Assembly: GCF_000002875.2 (NCBI RefSeq)
Contig: NC_009418.2
Coordinates: forward strand, 604,130 to 668,129
Source of the DNA: Leishmania infantum JPCM5
Lineage: Eukaryota > Euglenozoa > Kinetoplastea > Trypanosomatida > Trypanosomatidae
Direction of reading: 5' to 3'
Length of the DNA stretch: 64,000 bases
Positions within the stretch are counted from its first letter, which is position 1. The number at the start of each line of letters is the position of its first letter. Of the stretch, positions 10,336 to 19,669 are shown one piece after another. A model generated the notes under the pieces. It made no database searches and was not told where the DNA came from. It saw nothing but the letters and a program-made list of their open reading frames with translations. A program made the position numbers and the translations under genes.

Positions 10336-11316
10336 TCACTCCTTCTTGCGTCGCTTCAGCGCGGCTCGTCTCCTCCCAATCTCGTCCTCTAGACTGCGGT
10401 TGATCAGCCTCCGCCTCTCCAGCTCGCGGGCGGCGGCCTCGACGCAACGGCGAAACGCAGCCACCTCCTCTTTGATGTGCTCCGCGCTATCCATCTGCTC
10501 CTGCTTCTTTGCCTCAAGTACTGTCTTGCGAGCGAGACAGGCCTCTCTGGCCTTCTCGATCTCCCTGATGCGCTCATCTGTCGCCTGCAATGACTGCTGG
10601 TGTGCCGCGCTTTGCGCCGTCACCTCTGCAAGGGAGCCGATCAGTTTGTTGAGTGCTTCCTGCTCCTCATGTTCTGTGCGGAGCTGTTCGGCGAGAGAGC
10701 CGTCAATAATGTCGTGCTGCACAGACAGCTCAGTCGCTGCTACCCGAGCCTTTTCACAGGCGTACCGATGCGCCAGGTTCTTTTCTTGAAAGGCGGCCTC
10801 GCGGTACAGTCGCATGAGTGCGCTGTCGTAATAGTAGCGCGTTTTGGCCGGCACCGTAGCCGGTGGACTCGGCGCGGGCTCGTGTGTCGATAATGTGGCG
10901 CTTTCATCACACGTGTCGGTGAGAGTGGTGGTGCTTTTCAATTCAGGAAAAAGCTCTGCGAACTCTCCTCCTAATACGGCATCCCTGGCCGCGGCTGGCG
11001 CCATCGCCGCGGATGGAGATACCTGAGATGCGAGTTCAAGCAGCGGCTCAAACCGCAGCATGTGGGTGTAGTAGAAATCCAACACATTACTCTCGAGTCC
11101 AGACAATACCTCGATTTGCTGCCGGAGTCGACTTTGCGCGTCCAGCTTGTGAGCTTGCAACTTCTTGAAGGCCACTTCATCTTCACACGGACTGCGGCCT
11201 CGCTTGGGTTGCCCCTCCGGTTTAACGGCTCTGCGCGAGCTTTCGGACGAAGACGGGCCGCTCAAGCGACCGCAGCTAGGGCCGGCGGGGCGATGAGCTC
11301 TGAACATTGGCGGCAT
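10336..11316 (-). CDS. Coiled-coil protein of unknown function (326 aa)
   Basis: An ATG-started 326-aa frame; a second Met at residue 4 could also start it. Residues 1-40 are basic and Pro/Ser-rich. A short helical segment (about 50-90) follows, then an acidic, Thr/Ser/Pro-rich linker (about 95-150). From about 155 to the C-terminus it is a long charged helix rich in Glu, Arg, Lys, Ala and Leu, with heptad-like spacing, ending in a Lys/Arg cluster that could serve nuclear targeting. I do not recognise a family. Such proteins are often structural (cytoskeleton, kinetochore or nuclear), but nothing here decides between these. Confidence 0.75.
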   Translation of the reverse strand: MPPMFRAHRPAGPSCGRLSGPSSSESSRRAVKPEGQPKRGRSPCEDEVAFKKLQAHKLDAQSRLRQQIEVLSGLESNVLDFYYTHMLRFEPLLELASQVSPSAAMAPAAARDAVLGGEFAELFPELKSTTTLTDTCDESATLSTHEPAPSPPATVPAKTRYYYDSALMRLYREAAFQEKNLAHRYACEKARVAATELSVQHDIIDGSLAEQLRTEHEEQEALNKLIGSLAEVTAQSAAHQQSLQATDERIREIEKAREACLARKTVLEAKKQEQMDSAEHIKEEVAAFRRCVEAAARELERRRLINRSLEDEIGRRRAALKRRKKE

Positions 11317-11899
11317 ACACGTTAACGCATGCTGCTCGTTTGTTATTGTTTCGCTTGTAATCTACGTGTGTGACGCTTGTGCCCGCCATCGACGTCGGCG
11401 CAGGTGCGACCCCAGACACACACACACACACACATACACAGACAGAGTGAGGGAGAAGAGATGTAAGAAGCCTTTAGGAGAGACATCAGGGAGAGAAGCA
11501 GCAACCATTGCTCATGCCCGTTGAGAAAACGTTTCGGGTGCCGGGTGTAGACATCGTCATGGCACAGAAAAAGCGCAGAAGATAGCGGAGCGGGGCTTTG
11601 GGAGGGGAGGGGGGGGCGAAGAAAAGGGTATAGGGACACGCCGCCCGACCTTTCTCCTCACATGTTTTGCCTCCACATACATGAGAGGACAACAGTCGTT
11701 CAACGTCTATGAACATCACAACAGCAGCAGCGGCGGCGGCGACAGGGGGCTGATATCATGCCTCTCATCCCATCTCTATTCAACTTTTCACAATATATAT
11801 ATAAATAGATGTCTTCGCTTTGTCCCTGTACTTGTTTCGCGGGCGGGAGTTCGCTACTGTGAGCAATACGACGGCCTCGATCAGTCCATCATCACCATC

Positions 11900-11915
11900 A
11901 CGCACACGCACACGC

Positions 11916-11946
<31 letters not shown>
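11900..11946. repeat. (CA)n microsatellite
   Basis: About 47 bases of CA dinucleotides, interrupted by CG units in the first half (CGCACA pattern) and pure afterwards. Intergenic. Confidence 0.9.
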
Positions 11947-12289
11947 AAGAAAAGGAGAGCGAATAATGAGAACAGCGCGCAAGACACAAGGAGAGGGAGA
12001 TGGAGAGGGAGGAGCAAGCGAGGAAGGAAAGAGTGGGGGGGGAAGAGAGACCAATCAGAGAGGGAAAGACACCAAAGGCCTCCATCAAGTAGGATAGCGA
12101 CCCACAACAGACGCTGGCAGCCACGCGAGTGGGCACTGGCGTTCGTCAACGTTTAACGGCCCACACAAAGAAAATGAGAAAAGAAACACAGATAAGACGA
12201 AAAGGTGGAAAAAGGGGAGGAGAGCGGGCGTGTGTGGGTGTGGGTTGGTGGGAAGCTCCTTGGAGTTAGGTGGGGCGGGGCAAAACTAG

Positions 12290-12310
12290 CAGAGAGAGAC
12301 TCTCTCTCTG
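12290..12310. repeat. Short perfect palindrome, 10-bp arms with one-base centre
   Basis: CAGAGAGAGA at 12290-12299 and its exact reverse complement at 12301-12310 flank a single C. On the transcript it lies about 90 nt after the stop codon of the 1302-aa gene. A GA/CT microsatellite can make such a palindrome by chance. Confidence 0.7.
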
Positions 12311-12395
12311 TGAGAAACACCCACATTCGCGTACGAATGACATGCCGCCACCGGCGTGGGGTCCGCCTTCCTTCTGTCTGCCACACCTTCAGGCC

Positions 12396-15300
12396 TCAGT
12401 CGACAGTGTGCAGAGATGTTATGCACACTCGAATGCAATGATTGGCTTCGGAAAGGGAAGCTTGCAGGCGGCGAAGCGCCCGCGTCGACGGCGCAGACAT
12501 CTTTGCCGGCGAGGCGCAGTACGCCTGGTGCGACTCCGTGACATCTACGTCAGACTGCAGGAGTGCACAGAGGCTTTGCACTGTCGCCACCAACCGCGTT
12601 GCGACATCGCGAGCCAATGCCGCTGCAGCGCGCGTGCGATCCTCTTCGCTGCCCTCCGTGTTCGCGTCCGCCGCCGTCGCTGCAGGGAAGCCTTCGCGGC
12701 GGTGCATAGCGTCACTGTCAGGCCTCGGGCGGGCGAGCAGCACCGCGAGTGACGCGACGGTCGGACAGTTCCACTGGAGGGGAGTATCATCTGCCTGCAG
12801 ATCCGGCGATGAGCGCGAAAAAGGGCCGTGTTGCGGTTGATTCGTGTGCGTACGCATGCCACTCATGGCAGCGCTCTTGCTGAGCGCCCACTGTCTCGAC
12901 TGGGTTGGCGCCTGTGCGGCACTCGCAGTATCGGGGAAGAGCGACACAAACGTGCGGATGTGCTTGGAGTGAACAGTGCACTCTGTATGATGCGCGCTCA
13001 GCTGCGCCTCCACATCCTCCAGCGACTTGCGCTGCAGCTGCACGTACGTGGCAAGCTGTGCCCCCGATACGGGCGTGTCCTTGCCAAGCGTCCGCTGCAC
13101 CGAGGAGACCAAGCTGAGAACAAAGATGCGGCGCAGAATGTGCTGCAGGATGTTGACGCGTTGCGCCTTGCCGCTTTCCTCCATAGCCGATAGCCTACAC
13201 TCAACCTTCTCGAGTTCCACTTCCACTTCCTTCGCCTTTACTTCGTGGAGCGACAACGCAGTCCGCACCGCCACGGCTGGCGCCGCCGGCGAGTCCATGA
13301 GCTGCTTCTCGACGTAATCGTAGATGCGCCTGCTATCGCGCACGTGCAAGTTGCACGACATGGCGTCGCCCAGCAGGTTGTACCACCACCGCCAGCCCTC
13401 ACTCTCGCCAAAGACGCTGAAGACCTCTGCAATGCGCTCGAAGGACGGGAGCTCCCCGCACAGACCTTCGCGAACGGCCGCCCCGTCGGCGTCGTCGAGC
13501 TTGGAGTCGGTGGGGGTTGCATGACGGTGCTGCAGGGTGATGGCGGGCTGCTGCGCGGTCCACTGAAGCACCTGCCCTTCCACCCACGCCGACACAACCG
13601 TCTCCAGAGCGGTGGACGCAGTGGCAGGTGCGTCTGCGTCGGTGGTGGTGCGGCAGCCCTGCTGTTCTGTAGCGACGTCACCGACACTGCTGTCGTCCCT
13701 GCTCAGAGCGACGTAGAGCACGCGTAGACAGAGGTAGCGCAGAACCTGGCGGTTGTATGACGACCTGAATTGCGGCCAGTTGATGTTTAGCTCTTCCTGC
13801 AGGATTTTATTGTCCATCAGCTCCTCGATGCGCTCTGGCGTCAGCGGCGTCACGGCCGGGGCCGCCGGGCCATAAGGACCCCGACCGCCGCACTGCTTTG
13901 ACGGCGCGCACATGCCATTCAACATCCTTGTTGTAGCGGTGGTTGCGGCGCTCTGCGCCCTGGCAGTCACGTAGGGCCTTTCCAAAAATTGCAGAAGCGA
14001 CGCGATAGCACCCCGTGCGAGCATGGTCGTCAGCAGCACCGGCTCCAGGTTCGCTTGCTCCCGCTTTACGGCATCAATGGTCGCGTGCAGCGGCTCATTA
14101 CACGACGCGGCGGCTGCGGCAATGTCTACTTGCAGTCGCGTGTACACGGCCGCCTGATCCGCCGCGCCCTCCGGCACCTCCATTACTGCAAGGGCGACGC
14201 TGTGCACCAGCTCCGTAGTTAGTAGCAGCAGCATACTCAGTGTGTTTCTGATCCAACGACGCACCATCTGCTCGTACACAGAGAGTTGATTGCCTACGTT
14301 TTCGATGTCGCTCTGAAGCAGGCGGAGCATCTCTAGCAAGTCGCGCAGTGCGTGCGCTGTGCTAAGCGCCGTCGTCGGCGTGAGATTCGAGGAGTGCCAC
14401 GCCGACATGATCGCCGGCGAGGCCTGCCACACCCCGACAGCGGGGATGAGGCTCAGGGTGGAGGTGCTCTGCTCTGAGGGGCTGTTGCGAGTGGCGCTGT
14501 CGCGCATGGTGCCAAACACGTGCACGCCTTGATCAACGGGCGACGGCGTGAAGAGATGGAGATCGTAAATGGCACGGCCCGCTGTTGCAACAGCCGAAGC
14601 GCTTGCAGGGGACGTCGGTCCAATACTTGGGCGGAGGGGCAGGTTCACAAGTGGCGTGGCGATCTCGCACGCTCTGCCCCGGGACAGCGCCGTGACCGAA
14701 GCGGCCGCAGCCATCGTGCCAGAACCGTCACTGCAAGCGAGTGCAGACGCTGGCAATGAGAAGCCACCTTCCTTGCCCTTCGCCCCGTCAGGGTGCGCGG
14801 TGTGTTCGAGCGGCGCCGGCAAGCTTGCCTCCCCAAAGGTCTGCGAAGCCGCCTGTCCCAGGTCCGCAGCGGTGGCAACGGCGACCGCAGCTTGCGTGCC
14901 CCGCCCCGTGGAAGCCAGTGCCTCGGGTGTTCTGTTGAAACTCTGCCGGGCCTTCTCTGTGCCATCCTCTCCCTCGTCACCGAAATCGATACCGTCGCTC
15001 TCATTATCGAGAGTGTTTGCGTGGCTGCCAAGCGATCCCGTTCGCTGGATGCCTGACCGTGCGGTCACCTGATCCACCAAAGACGAGTTCCCCGGCGAAG
15101 GCCGCTCGAGACGCCGCCAGTCCACGTTTCCCATGCCGACCAGGATCTCTGTGTTGCTGACAGAGACATCTTCGCTCGAGGCCGAAACAGCGAAGCTGCA
15201 CAGATGCGCGTCAGATGGCCCGCCAGCGGCCGCCACATCCCCGAACGAGGAGGTGATACCGCTGCCTCTGAGTGGGTTCGTGTCGTGCCCGTAAGAAGCA

Positions 15301-16304
15301 CCGCTGCCCACAGCGGCGAGCGGGTTGTCCACCTCGCTCTTGTGGTGCGCCAGCTCCATCATTGCATCAAGGTAGATGGAGCGACCGCGCGAGGTCGACG
15401 TCGGCAACGTGTGGGTGAAGGGGGCTGACTGCATAATGGAGTTGCCGAAGCTGAAGAGCGGCCGGTCTCCGCGGTACGGCGGCGGCATGAGCGAAACTTG
15501 CAGCGGTGCGTCGAGGATGGTGGAATGCACGACTCCAAGACTCGAAGGGGAAGCGAAGGACGAGGATGCCGCAAGGAAGCTGTTATCGTGACCCAAGTTC
15601 GAAAAGCTCAGCTGCGCCGGCGAGGCGCCGTCATTGCCATGCTGCTGGTGTGGCGGCACTAACCGAAGAGACTGTATAGAGGGTGAAATGATACGGCAGC
15701 CGCTGTTGTAGGCCGTCGGCGATCCCGATGGGCAGGGCATCGGGCTCGAGTTGGCGTTCCAGTATGAGGCTAGCGGTACTGCGGCCGAAGCCCCTCCCGC
15801 GCGTGTGGGTGATGGTGCGTGTACTGCTGGCCACCCGTATCCTGGCCATGGGGATGCGAGGAGCTGCGAGTCGAGGTGGAGCGGGGTGTAGATGCAGTTG
15901 ACTGTCTTCACCGTAGACGTTGGCGGGGGTGGGGTCAGTGGCGTGGAGCCTCGCATGCGCTGCTGCGGAGCCTTGGGGTTGGCGTGGTTAAAGCTGCCTT
16001 TCACGGTATGTTCGGCGCGACCCTGCGGTTGCTGAAACGCCGCTGTGTGTCCCTTTGAGACGCCAAAGTCGGCCTGCCCTGGTCCGTATGTTGAAGCGGA
16101 TGCGTTGGCCGATGAGGGCAACGAGCTCAAAACGCCGCGGCTCTGATCCTCTGCCCGCAGGCTGTGATAGTATGAGTCGTTGTTAGACGAGGGGCTCACC
16201 AGCTCCTGCCGAGGGTCGATGGGGTCGCGGATGGTATGCGCCTGTGGTGGCGTCTCTGACCCAGCTGCCGCGGCTGCGGAGGCTTCACACTTTTCGGGCT
16301 CCAT
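12396..16304 (-). CDS. Large protein of unknown function with helical C-terminal half (1302 aa)
   Basis: The frame is open upstream to 16673, but that extension has no ATG. The first in-frame ATG ends at 16304 and begins MEPEKCEAS, so I place the start there. Residues 1 to about 700 are disordered and rich in Ser, Pro, Gly, Ala and Thr. From about 710 onward the protein is helical: a segment with LLEMLRLLQSDIENVGNQL leads into a hydrophobic helix (RRWIRNTLSMLLLLTTEL), then helices near 860-960, a WWYNLLGD segment near 1035 and a coiled coil near 1075-1180. The Trp/Arg helix after a disordered N-terminus loosely recalls TMEM209-type nuclear-envelope proteins, but I would not assign it on that. 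It is downstream of the VPS13 gene. Confidence 0.7.
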   Translation of the reverse strand: MEPEKCEASAAAAAGSETPPQAHTIRDPIDPRQELVSPSSNNDSYYHSLRAEDQSRGVLSSLPSSANASASTYGPGQADFGVSKGHTAAFQQPQGRAEHTVKGSFNHANPKAPQQRMRGSTPLTPPPPTSTVKTVNCIYTPLHLDSQLLASPWPGYGWPAVHAPSPTRAGGASAAVPLASYWNANSSPMPCPSGSPTAYNSGCRIISPSIQSLRLVPPHQQHGNDGASPAQLSFSNLGHDNSFLAASSSFASPSSLGVVHSTILDAPLQVSLMPPPYRGDRPLFSFGNSIMQSAPFTHTLPTSTSRGRSIYLDAMMELAHHKSEVDNPLAAVGSGASYGHDTNPLRGSGITSSFGDVAAAGGPSDAHLCSFAVSASSEDVSVSNTEILVGMGNVDWRRLERPSPGNSSLVDQVTARSGIQRTGSLGSHANTLDNESDGIDFGDEGEDGTEKARQSFNRTPEALASTGRGTQAAVAVATAADLGQAASQTFGEASLPAPLEHTAHPDGAKGKEGGFSLPASALACSDGSGTMAAAASVTALSRGRACEIATPLVNLPLRPSIGPTSPASASAVATAGRAIYDLHLFTPSPVDQGVHVFGTMRDSATRNSPSEQSTSTLSLIPAVGVWQASPAIMSAWHSSNLTPTTALSTAHALRDLLEMLRLLQSDIENVGNQLSVYEQMVRRWIRNTLSMLLLLTTELVHSVALAVMEVPEGAADQAAVYTRLQVDIAAAAASCNEPLHATIDAVKREQANLEPVLLTTMLARGAIASLLQFLERPYVTARAQSAATTATTRMLNGMCAPSKQCGGRGPYGPAAPAVTPLTPERIEELMDNKILQEELNINWPQFRSSYNRQVLRYLCLRVLYVALSRDDSSVGDVATEQQGCRTTTDADAPATASTALETVVSAWVEGQVLQWTAQQPAITLQHRHATPTDSKLDDADGAAVREGLCGELPSFERIAEVFSVFGESEGWRWWYNLLGDAMSCNLHVRDSRRIYDYVEKQLMDSPAAPAVAVRTALSLHEVKAKEVEVELEKVECRLSAMEESGKAQRVNILQHILRRIFVLSLVSSVQRTLGKDTPVSGAQLATYVQLQRKSLEDVEAQLSAHHTECTVHSKHIRTFVSLFPDTASAAQAPTQSRQWALSKSAAMSGMRTHTNQPQHGPFSRSSPDLQADDTPLQWNCPTVASLAVLLARPRPDSDAMHRREGFPAATAADANTEGSEEDRTRAAAALARDVATRLVATVQSLCALLQSDVDVTESHQAYCASPAKMSAPSTRALRRLQASLSEANHCIRVCITSLHTVD

Positions 16305-16354
16305 TGAGGGCCGAGGGAAGAGGCGACAAGGCAAAGGACTTCGTCGACGAAGGT

Positions 16355-16379
16355 GCTGCGCACAATAGGAAAAAGAATG
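16355..16379 (-). promoter_or_regulatory. Candidate trans-splice acceptor of the 1302-aa gene
   Basis: On the minus strand a T-rich pyrimidine tract (about 16379-16361) is followed by AG at 16356-16355, leaving a 5' UTR of about 50 nt before the ATG at 16304. The acceptor lies inside the upstream non-ATG extension of the frame, which supports the shorter start. Confidence 0.45.
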
Positions 16380-19300
16380 CCTGAAAAGCGCCGCAAAACA
16401 GATTGTGCTAATAGGGGTACACGCGTGACCGCACAAGGACACAACAAGAAAACAAGATGACGAGCGTGTGAAGGTAGACAAGGGCGAAAAGAGATAATAA
16501 TCAGAACAACAGCAAGACGAAGAAACAGATAGCGGAAAATGTAACGTCTTGAGTTGCCCTCTCAATTCTCTTGACGTTGTGTCTTCGGATAGAAAGCCGC
16601 GCGCACACCCACAAGCACCCACAAGCAGAAGCACCCACAGCGACAATGAAGCACACAAGCAAGCAAACGGCAAGATACACCTTGCTATCGATCAGTGCTG
16701 ATCATCAGCACAGTTTACAAGAGAGAGAGAACAACCGCAGGAAGAGCACGAGTGAATCAAAACCACAAAATAAAAAGGGAAAGAGAAAGGGGGACGGTGT
16801 GTGTGAGACAGAAAAGGAAGGTAAGAAACAAAAGAAAAACGTGGGCGAACCCGCAGCTTTTGCCCACCGCACGCAAAAGTGTAATAGAGAATGGGAAAAC
16901 ACACACACACGTACCTGCACCGAGCAACAACCACAAAGAGGAGAGGGGGATATCAGGAACACGCGAGAAAATAAGGAAAAGAGAAGTTGAGATGGTGCGT
17001 GTGTGTGTGTGCGTGTGTGCGGAGAGTGAAGTCAAACGGCACTCGACAGTCGAATACGAGAGAAATGAATCGGACTTACCGGCACCGCCACAGAAACAAT
17101 GGAGCACGAAGAAGAAATAGCGGAGAGGCACACACACGCGCACAGATACACATACCTGCACACACACACACACACAATCTCAAAAGCGAAAACAACAAAG
17201 AATAGGACACCGCGGGACAGAGGCTGGACGAAACGAAAAAAAAAAAACAGAAAGCAGATTGGTCAAGAAAGGGATCTGGTCGCTCTCGTGAGTGCTAGTG
17301 AGGTTTGGGGAGGGGGTTGGTGGGAGAGGTGAGTGAAACAAACAAACACACGCCAGACGAAAGTTTCAACAAAAGCGGCTGTGCTGCACGGTCGAAGAGG
17401 CCACCGGTGACGAGAACGTTGATAAGCAATGAAGATGAGGAGGAAGGGCGGGAAAGATGGATGACAGCACACGAGCACTAAAGCGCACGCACCCAGTCCA
17501 CCAGAGTCACAAAAAACGCTAGGTCAAGGGGAAACTCAGGAGCAGCTGTGCGGTAAAGACGAGGCTAAACAGAAAGGAGGGAAGTTGGCACCCGCCCACC
17601 CAACACACACCCCTAAAAAAGAGTGCAAGTAACCAAAAACGAATGGGAAAAACAAGGAGAGAGTCAGGGGTGGTGAAGGTTGAGGGAGGAAGGTCGTCGA
17701 AAAAGATGCAGAAAATCAAAAAAGAGAAAGGGATGGGTGGGTGGGAGCAGCAACAAGCGCGTCGGCTTCACTGGAGTGGCGTGCTCGGCCTACCGTCCCG
17801 CGAGAAGAGATCAGAGACCGCACCAACGGCAAGAAGAAATGAAGACGAAGGACAAGGGGTGTACACGCACCAAACAAGAGGAGCACAGACGCAAGGAGAA
17901 GAGCGCCAACAAATAGGGGGCCCGCGTACACACATAAACATATATATTTCTTCTACACGTAAATAGCTACTCTTGTGGATCTCGTTTGGCTTCGTTTCCG
18001 TATCGGCTTTGTTTCATGTGAGCGTAGTCGAGTGTCCACTGCACCGAATGCCTCTGTGTCGACAAATATACGCGTGCGTCTCTGCGTCGTCGCTCAGGAG
18101 GGTGCGCGTCAATCCTGTTGGCTTTCTGGTTTCCTTTTTTTTTGTTGTTGTTGCTGCCTCCGCTTCCCCCTTTTGTGGTCTGTATGCGGGTCCAGAGAAC
18201 GAGGCGGGCCAGAGTGAAAGAGGGGAGAAGAGGGAAGAAGGGACCAAGATTGAGCCTCCACCTCGGAGAAAAAAAAGAAGAAAAGGTGCGCGTGCCGTGT
18301 TTGATGAGGGTGGCTGGGGGACAGACTCCGATCACTTCCAGAAGCGAGACAAACGCCCCAAACAAAAAAAGAAAAGCAATGAGGTAGTGACCCACACACC
18401 AAACAGGCACACCCAGACAAGACTCGCACACGACAAAGACGTTCCTTGCGAAATCAGCGCCTGCTTGAATCGAGGGGACAGACAGTTACAGACAGAGAGG
18501 GAGGGAGCACCCTGTGGGGAAGACAGAAGAGGAGCGGAACAGAAAAGAAGGGGACTCTGCTGCCACTCACGCGCGGATGGAAGGAGAGAAAGCGCGAGCA
18601 AGTGCGAGAACGAATACGGCGGCGCCTTCAACGACGATCGTCGCGCATGCGGGACGCGCTCGCACTCGAAAATGTGCCTCTACCCGCAAACAGACTCGTG
18701 TGACTCTCTCTCTATGTTCGGGTTTCTACAATGCAGTTCCTCGTCTCGCCAGTTTGCTGATGGGTGTTGAGAAAACTACCTTTCTTTTTTTTTTTGGTGG
18801 GGGGGGGTGCACCGACACACAGCACTGGCACTGTCTCGTTCCTTTTTTTCTCGGTTGGAGTAGGAGCGGCAGGGCAGGGGGTGGGAGAAAATGGGGTTGG
18901 CGGAATGAGCGTGACCCTCTGCGCCCCCCCGACCCAAAACACGCGAGCGGAGAGTTGAGGAGAGACCCCCGTAAAGTAAAGCAATAAATGTAGACGTGTA
19001 TAATGGGAAGAAGTGGAGAAAAGTGAAATGTATTGTTGGGAATAGAGGGGCGCAGCGAAGAGGGAGAAAGACAGAGAGCCCGAGTGCCACTGATCCGGCG
19101 GTTTGCCGTCACGGAAGCGAGCAGAGACTATGGAAAGGGCGCTCAATCATCGACAGCGCATTAGCCGTGACGGTGGCTGTGCTCACTTCCAGTGTCAATG
19201 TTTGGGTGAGTGTGTGCTTAGTCCGTCAGATGCAGCGTTTCGTGCTATCGGGGGCTCGATCGTCGTTTGTTGCCTCTAGTGCGCTTTCCAACTGGACATC

Positions 19301-19466
19301 GTGCCACGGCGGATACGCACTGCACGCCACTTTTCCTTTTTGTATGCGGCATACCAAAGAAAGCGCGTGCAGTGATCTTCACCAAAGGCGATATCAAAAC
19401 ACACATCAGCAAGCAGGTGGAGTGAGATAGAGACGAAGGGAGGGAGGCTTCCTATCAGATCTACCA

Positions 19467-19488
19467 CGCACGCACACACACACACACA
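19467..19488. repeat. (CA)n microsatellite
   Basis: A run of CA dinucleotides about 180 bases downstream of the VPS13 stop codon in the transcript sense. Confidence 0.85.
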
Positions 19489-19669
19489 TACAAGTGCAGT
19501 TTCAAAGACCGGATAGGCTGCCTCCCCGCAAGCATCTCCCTCATACGCGCTCCTGAATCAGCAGAGTTGCTGTCCTCGTTGCTGCTGCATAAAAAGCCTG
19601 TGACGCGGTTAGCGCATGCAGGCCCGAGCCTTCCTCCTCGCTCTCTCTCCGTTTTTTTTCTTTGTGTGT

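Larger units (their letters stand above)
11317..12395. other. Intergenic spacer with CA microsatellites
   Basis: About 1.08 kb. It contains a CA tract near 11419-11440, a TA-rich stretch near 11790-11810, a long CA repeat (11900-11946) and a short GA/CT palindrome (12290-12310). Pyrimidine-rich sequence on the minus strand around 11440-11520 probably feeds the splice acceptor of the coiled-coil gene, but I could not pin one AG with confidence. No gene seen. Confidence 0.6.
16305..19669. other. Long intergenic spacer, no gene seen
   Basis: About 3.4 kb between the VPS13 stop and the 1302-aa gene. It holds the very long VPS13 3' UTR and the short 5' UTR of the next gene. On the minus strand it is strongly pyrimidine-biased (purine-rich as printed), with GT/CA tracts near 16995-17015, 17125-17180 and 19467-19488, and a T-run/G-run pair near 18787-18808. 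There is also a 17-base palindrome (16695-16711). Frames here are low complexity (Cys/Ser/Phe/Leu-rich or Lys/Arg-rich) and I call none as a gene. Confidence 0.6.

Noticed and set aside
16305..16673. N-terminal extension of the 1302-aa protein with a signal-peptide-like sequence
   Set aside because: It begins at TTG and contains no ATG before 16304; its Cys/Ser/Phe/Leu composition is that of translated pyrimidine-rich spacer.
16695..16711. A 17-base palindrome (8-bp arms) in the spacer upstream of the 1302-aa gene
   Set aside because: Short enough to arise by chance and not linked to any recognisable signal.
17973..18770. A 265-codon plus-strand frame in the spacer upstream of the 1302-aa gene
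   Set aside because: It is antisense to the whole array, low complexity (Arg/Glu/Lys-rich from purine-rich DNA) and has no domain; it looks like a compositional open frame.
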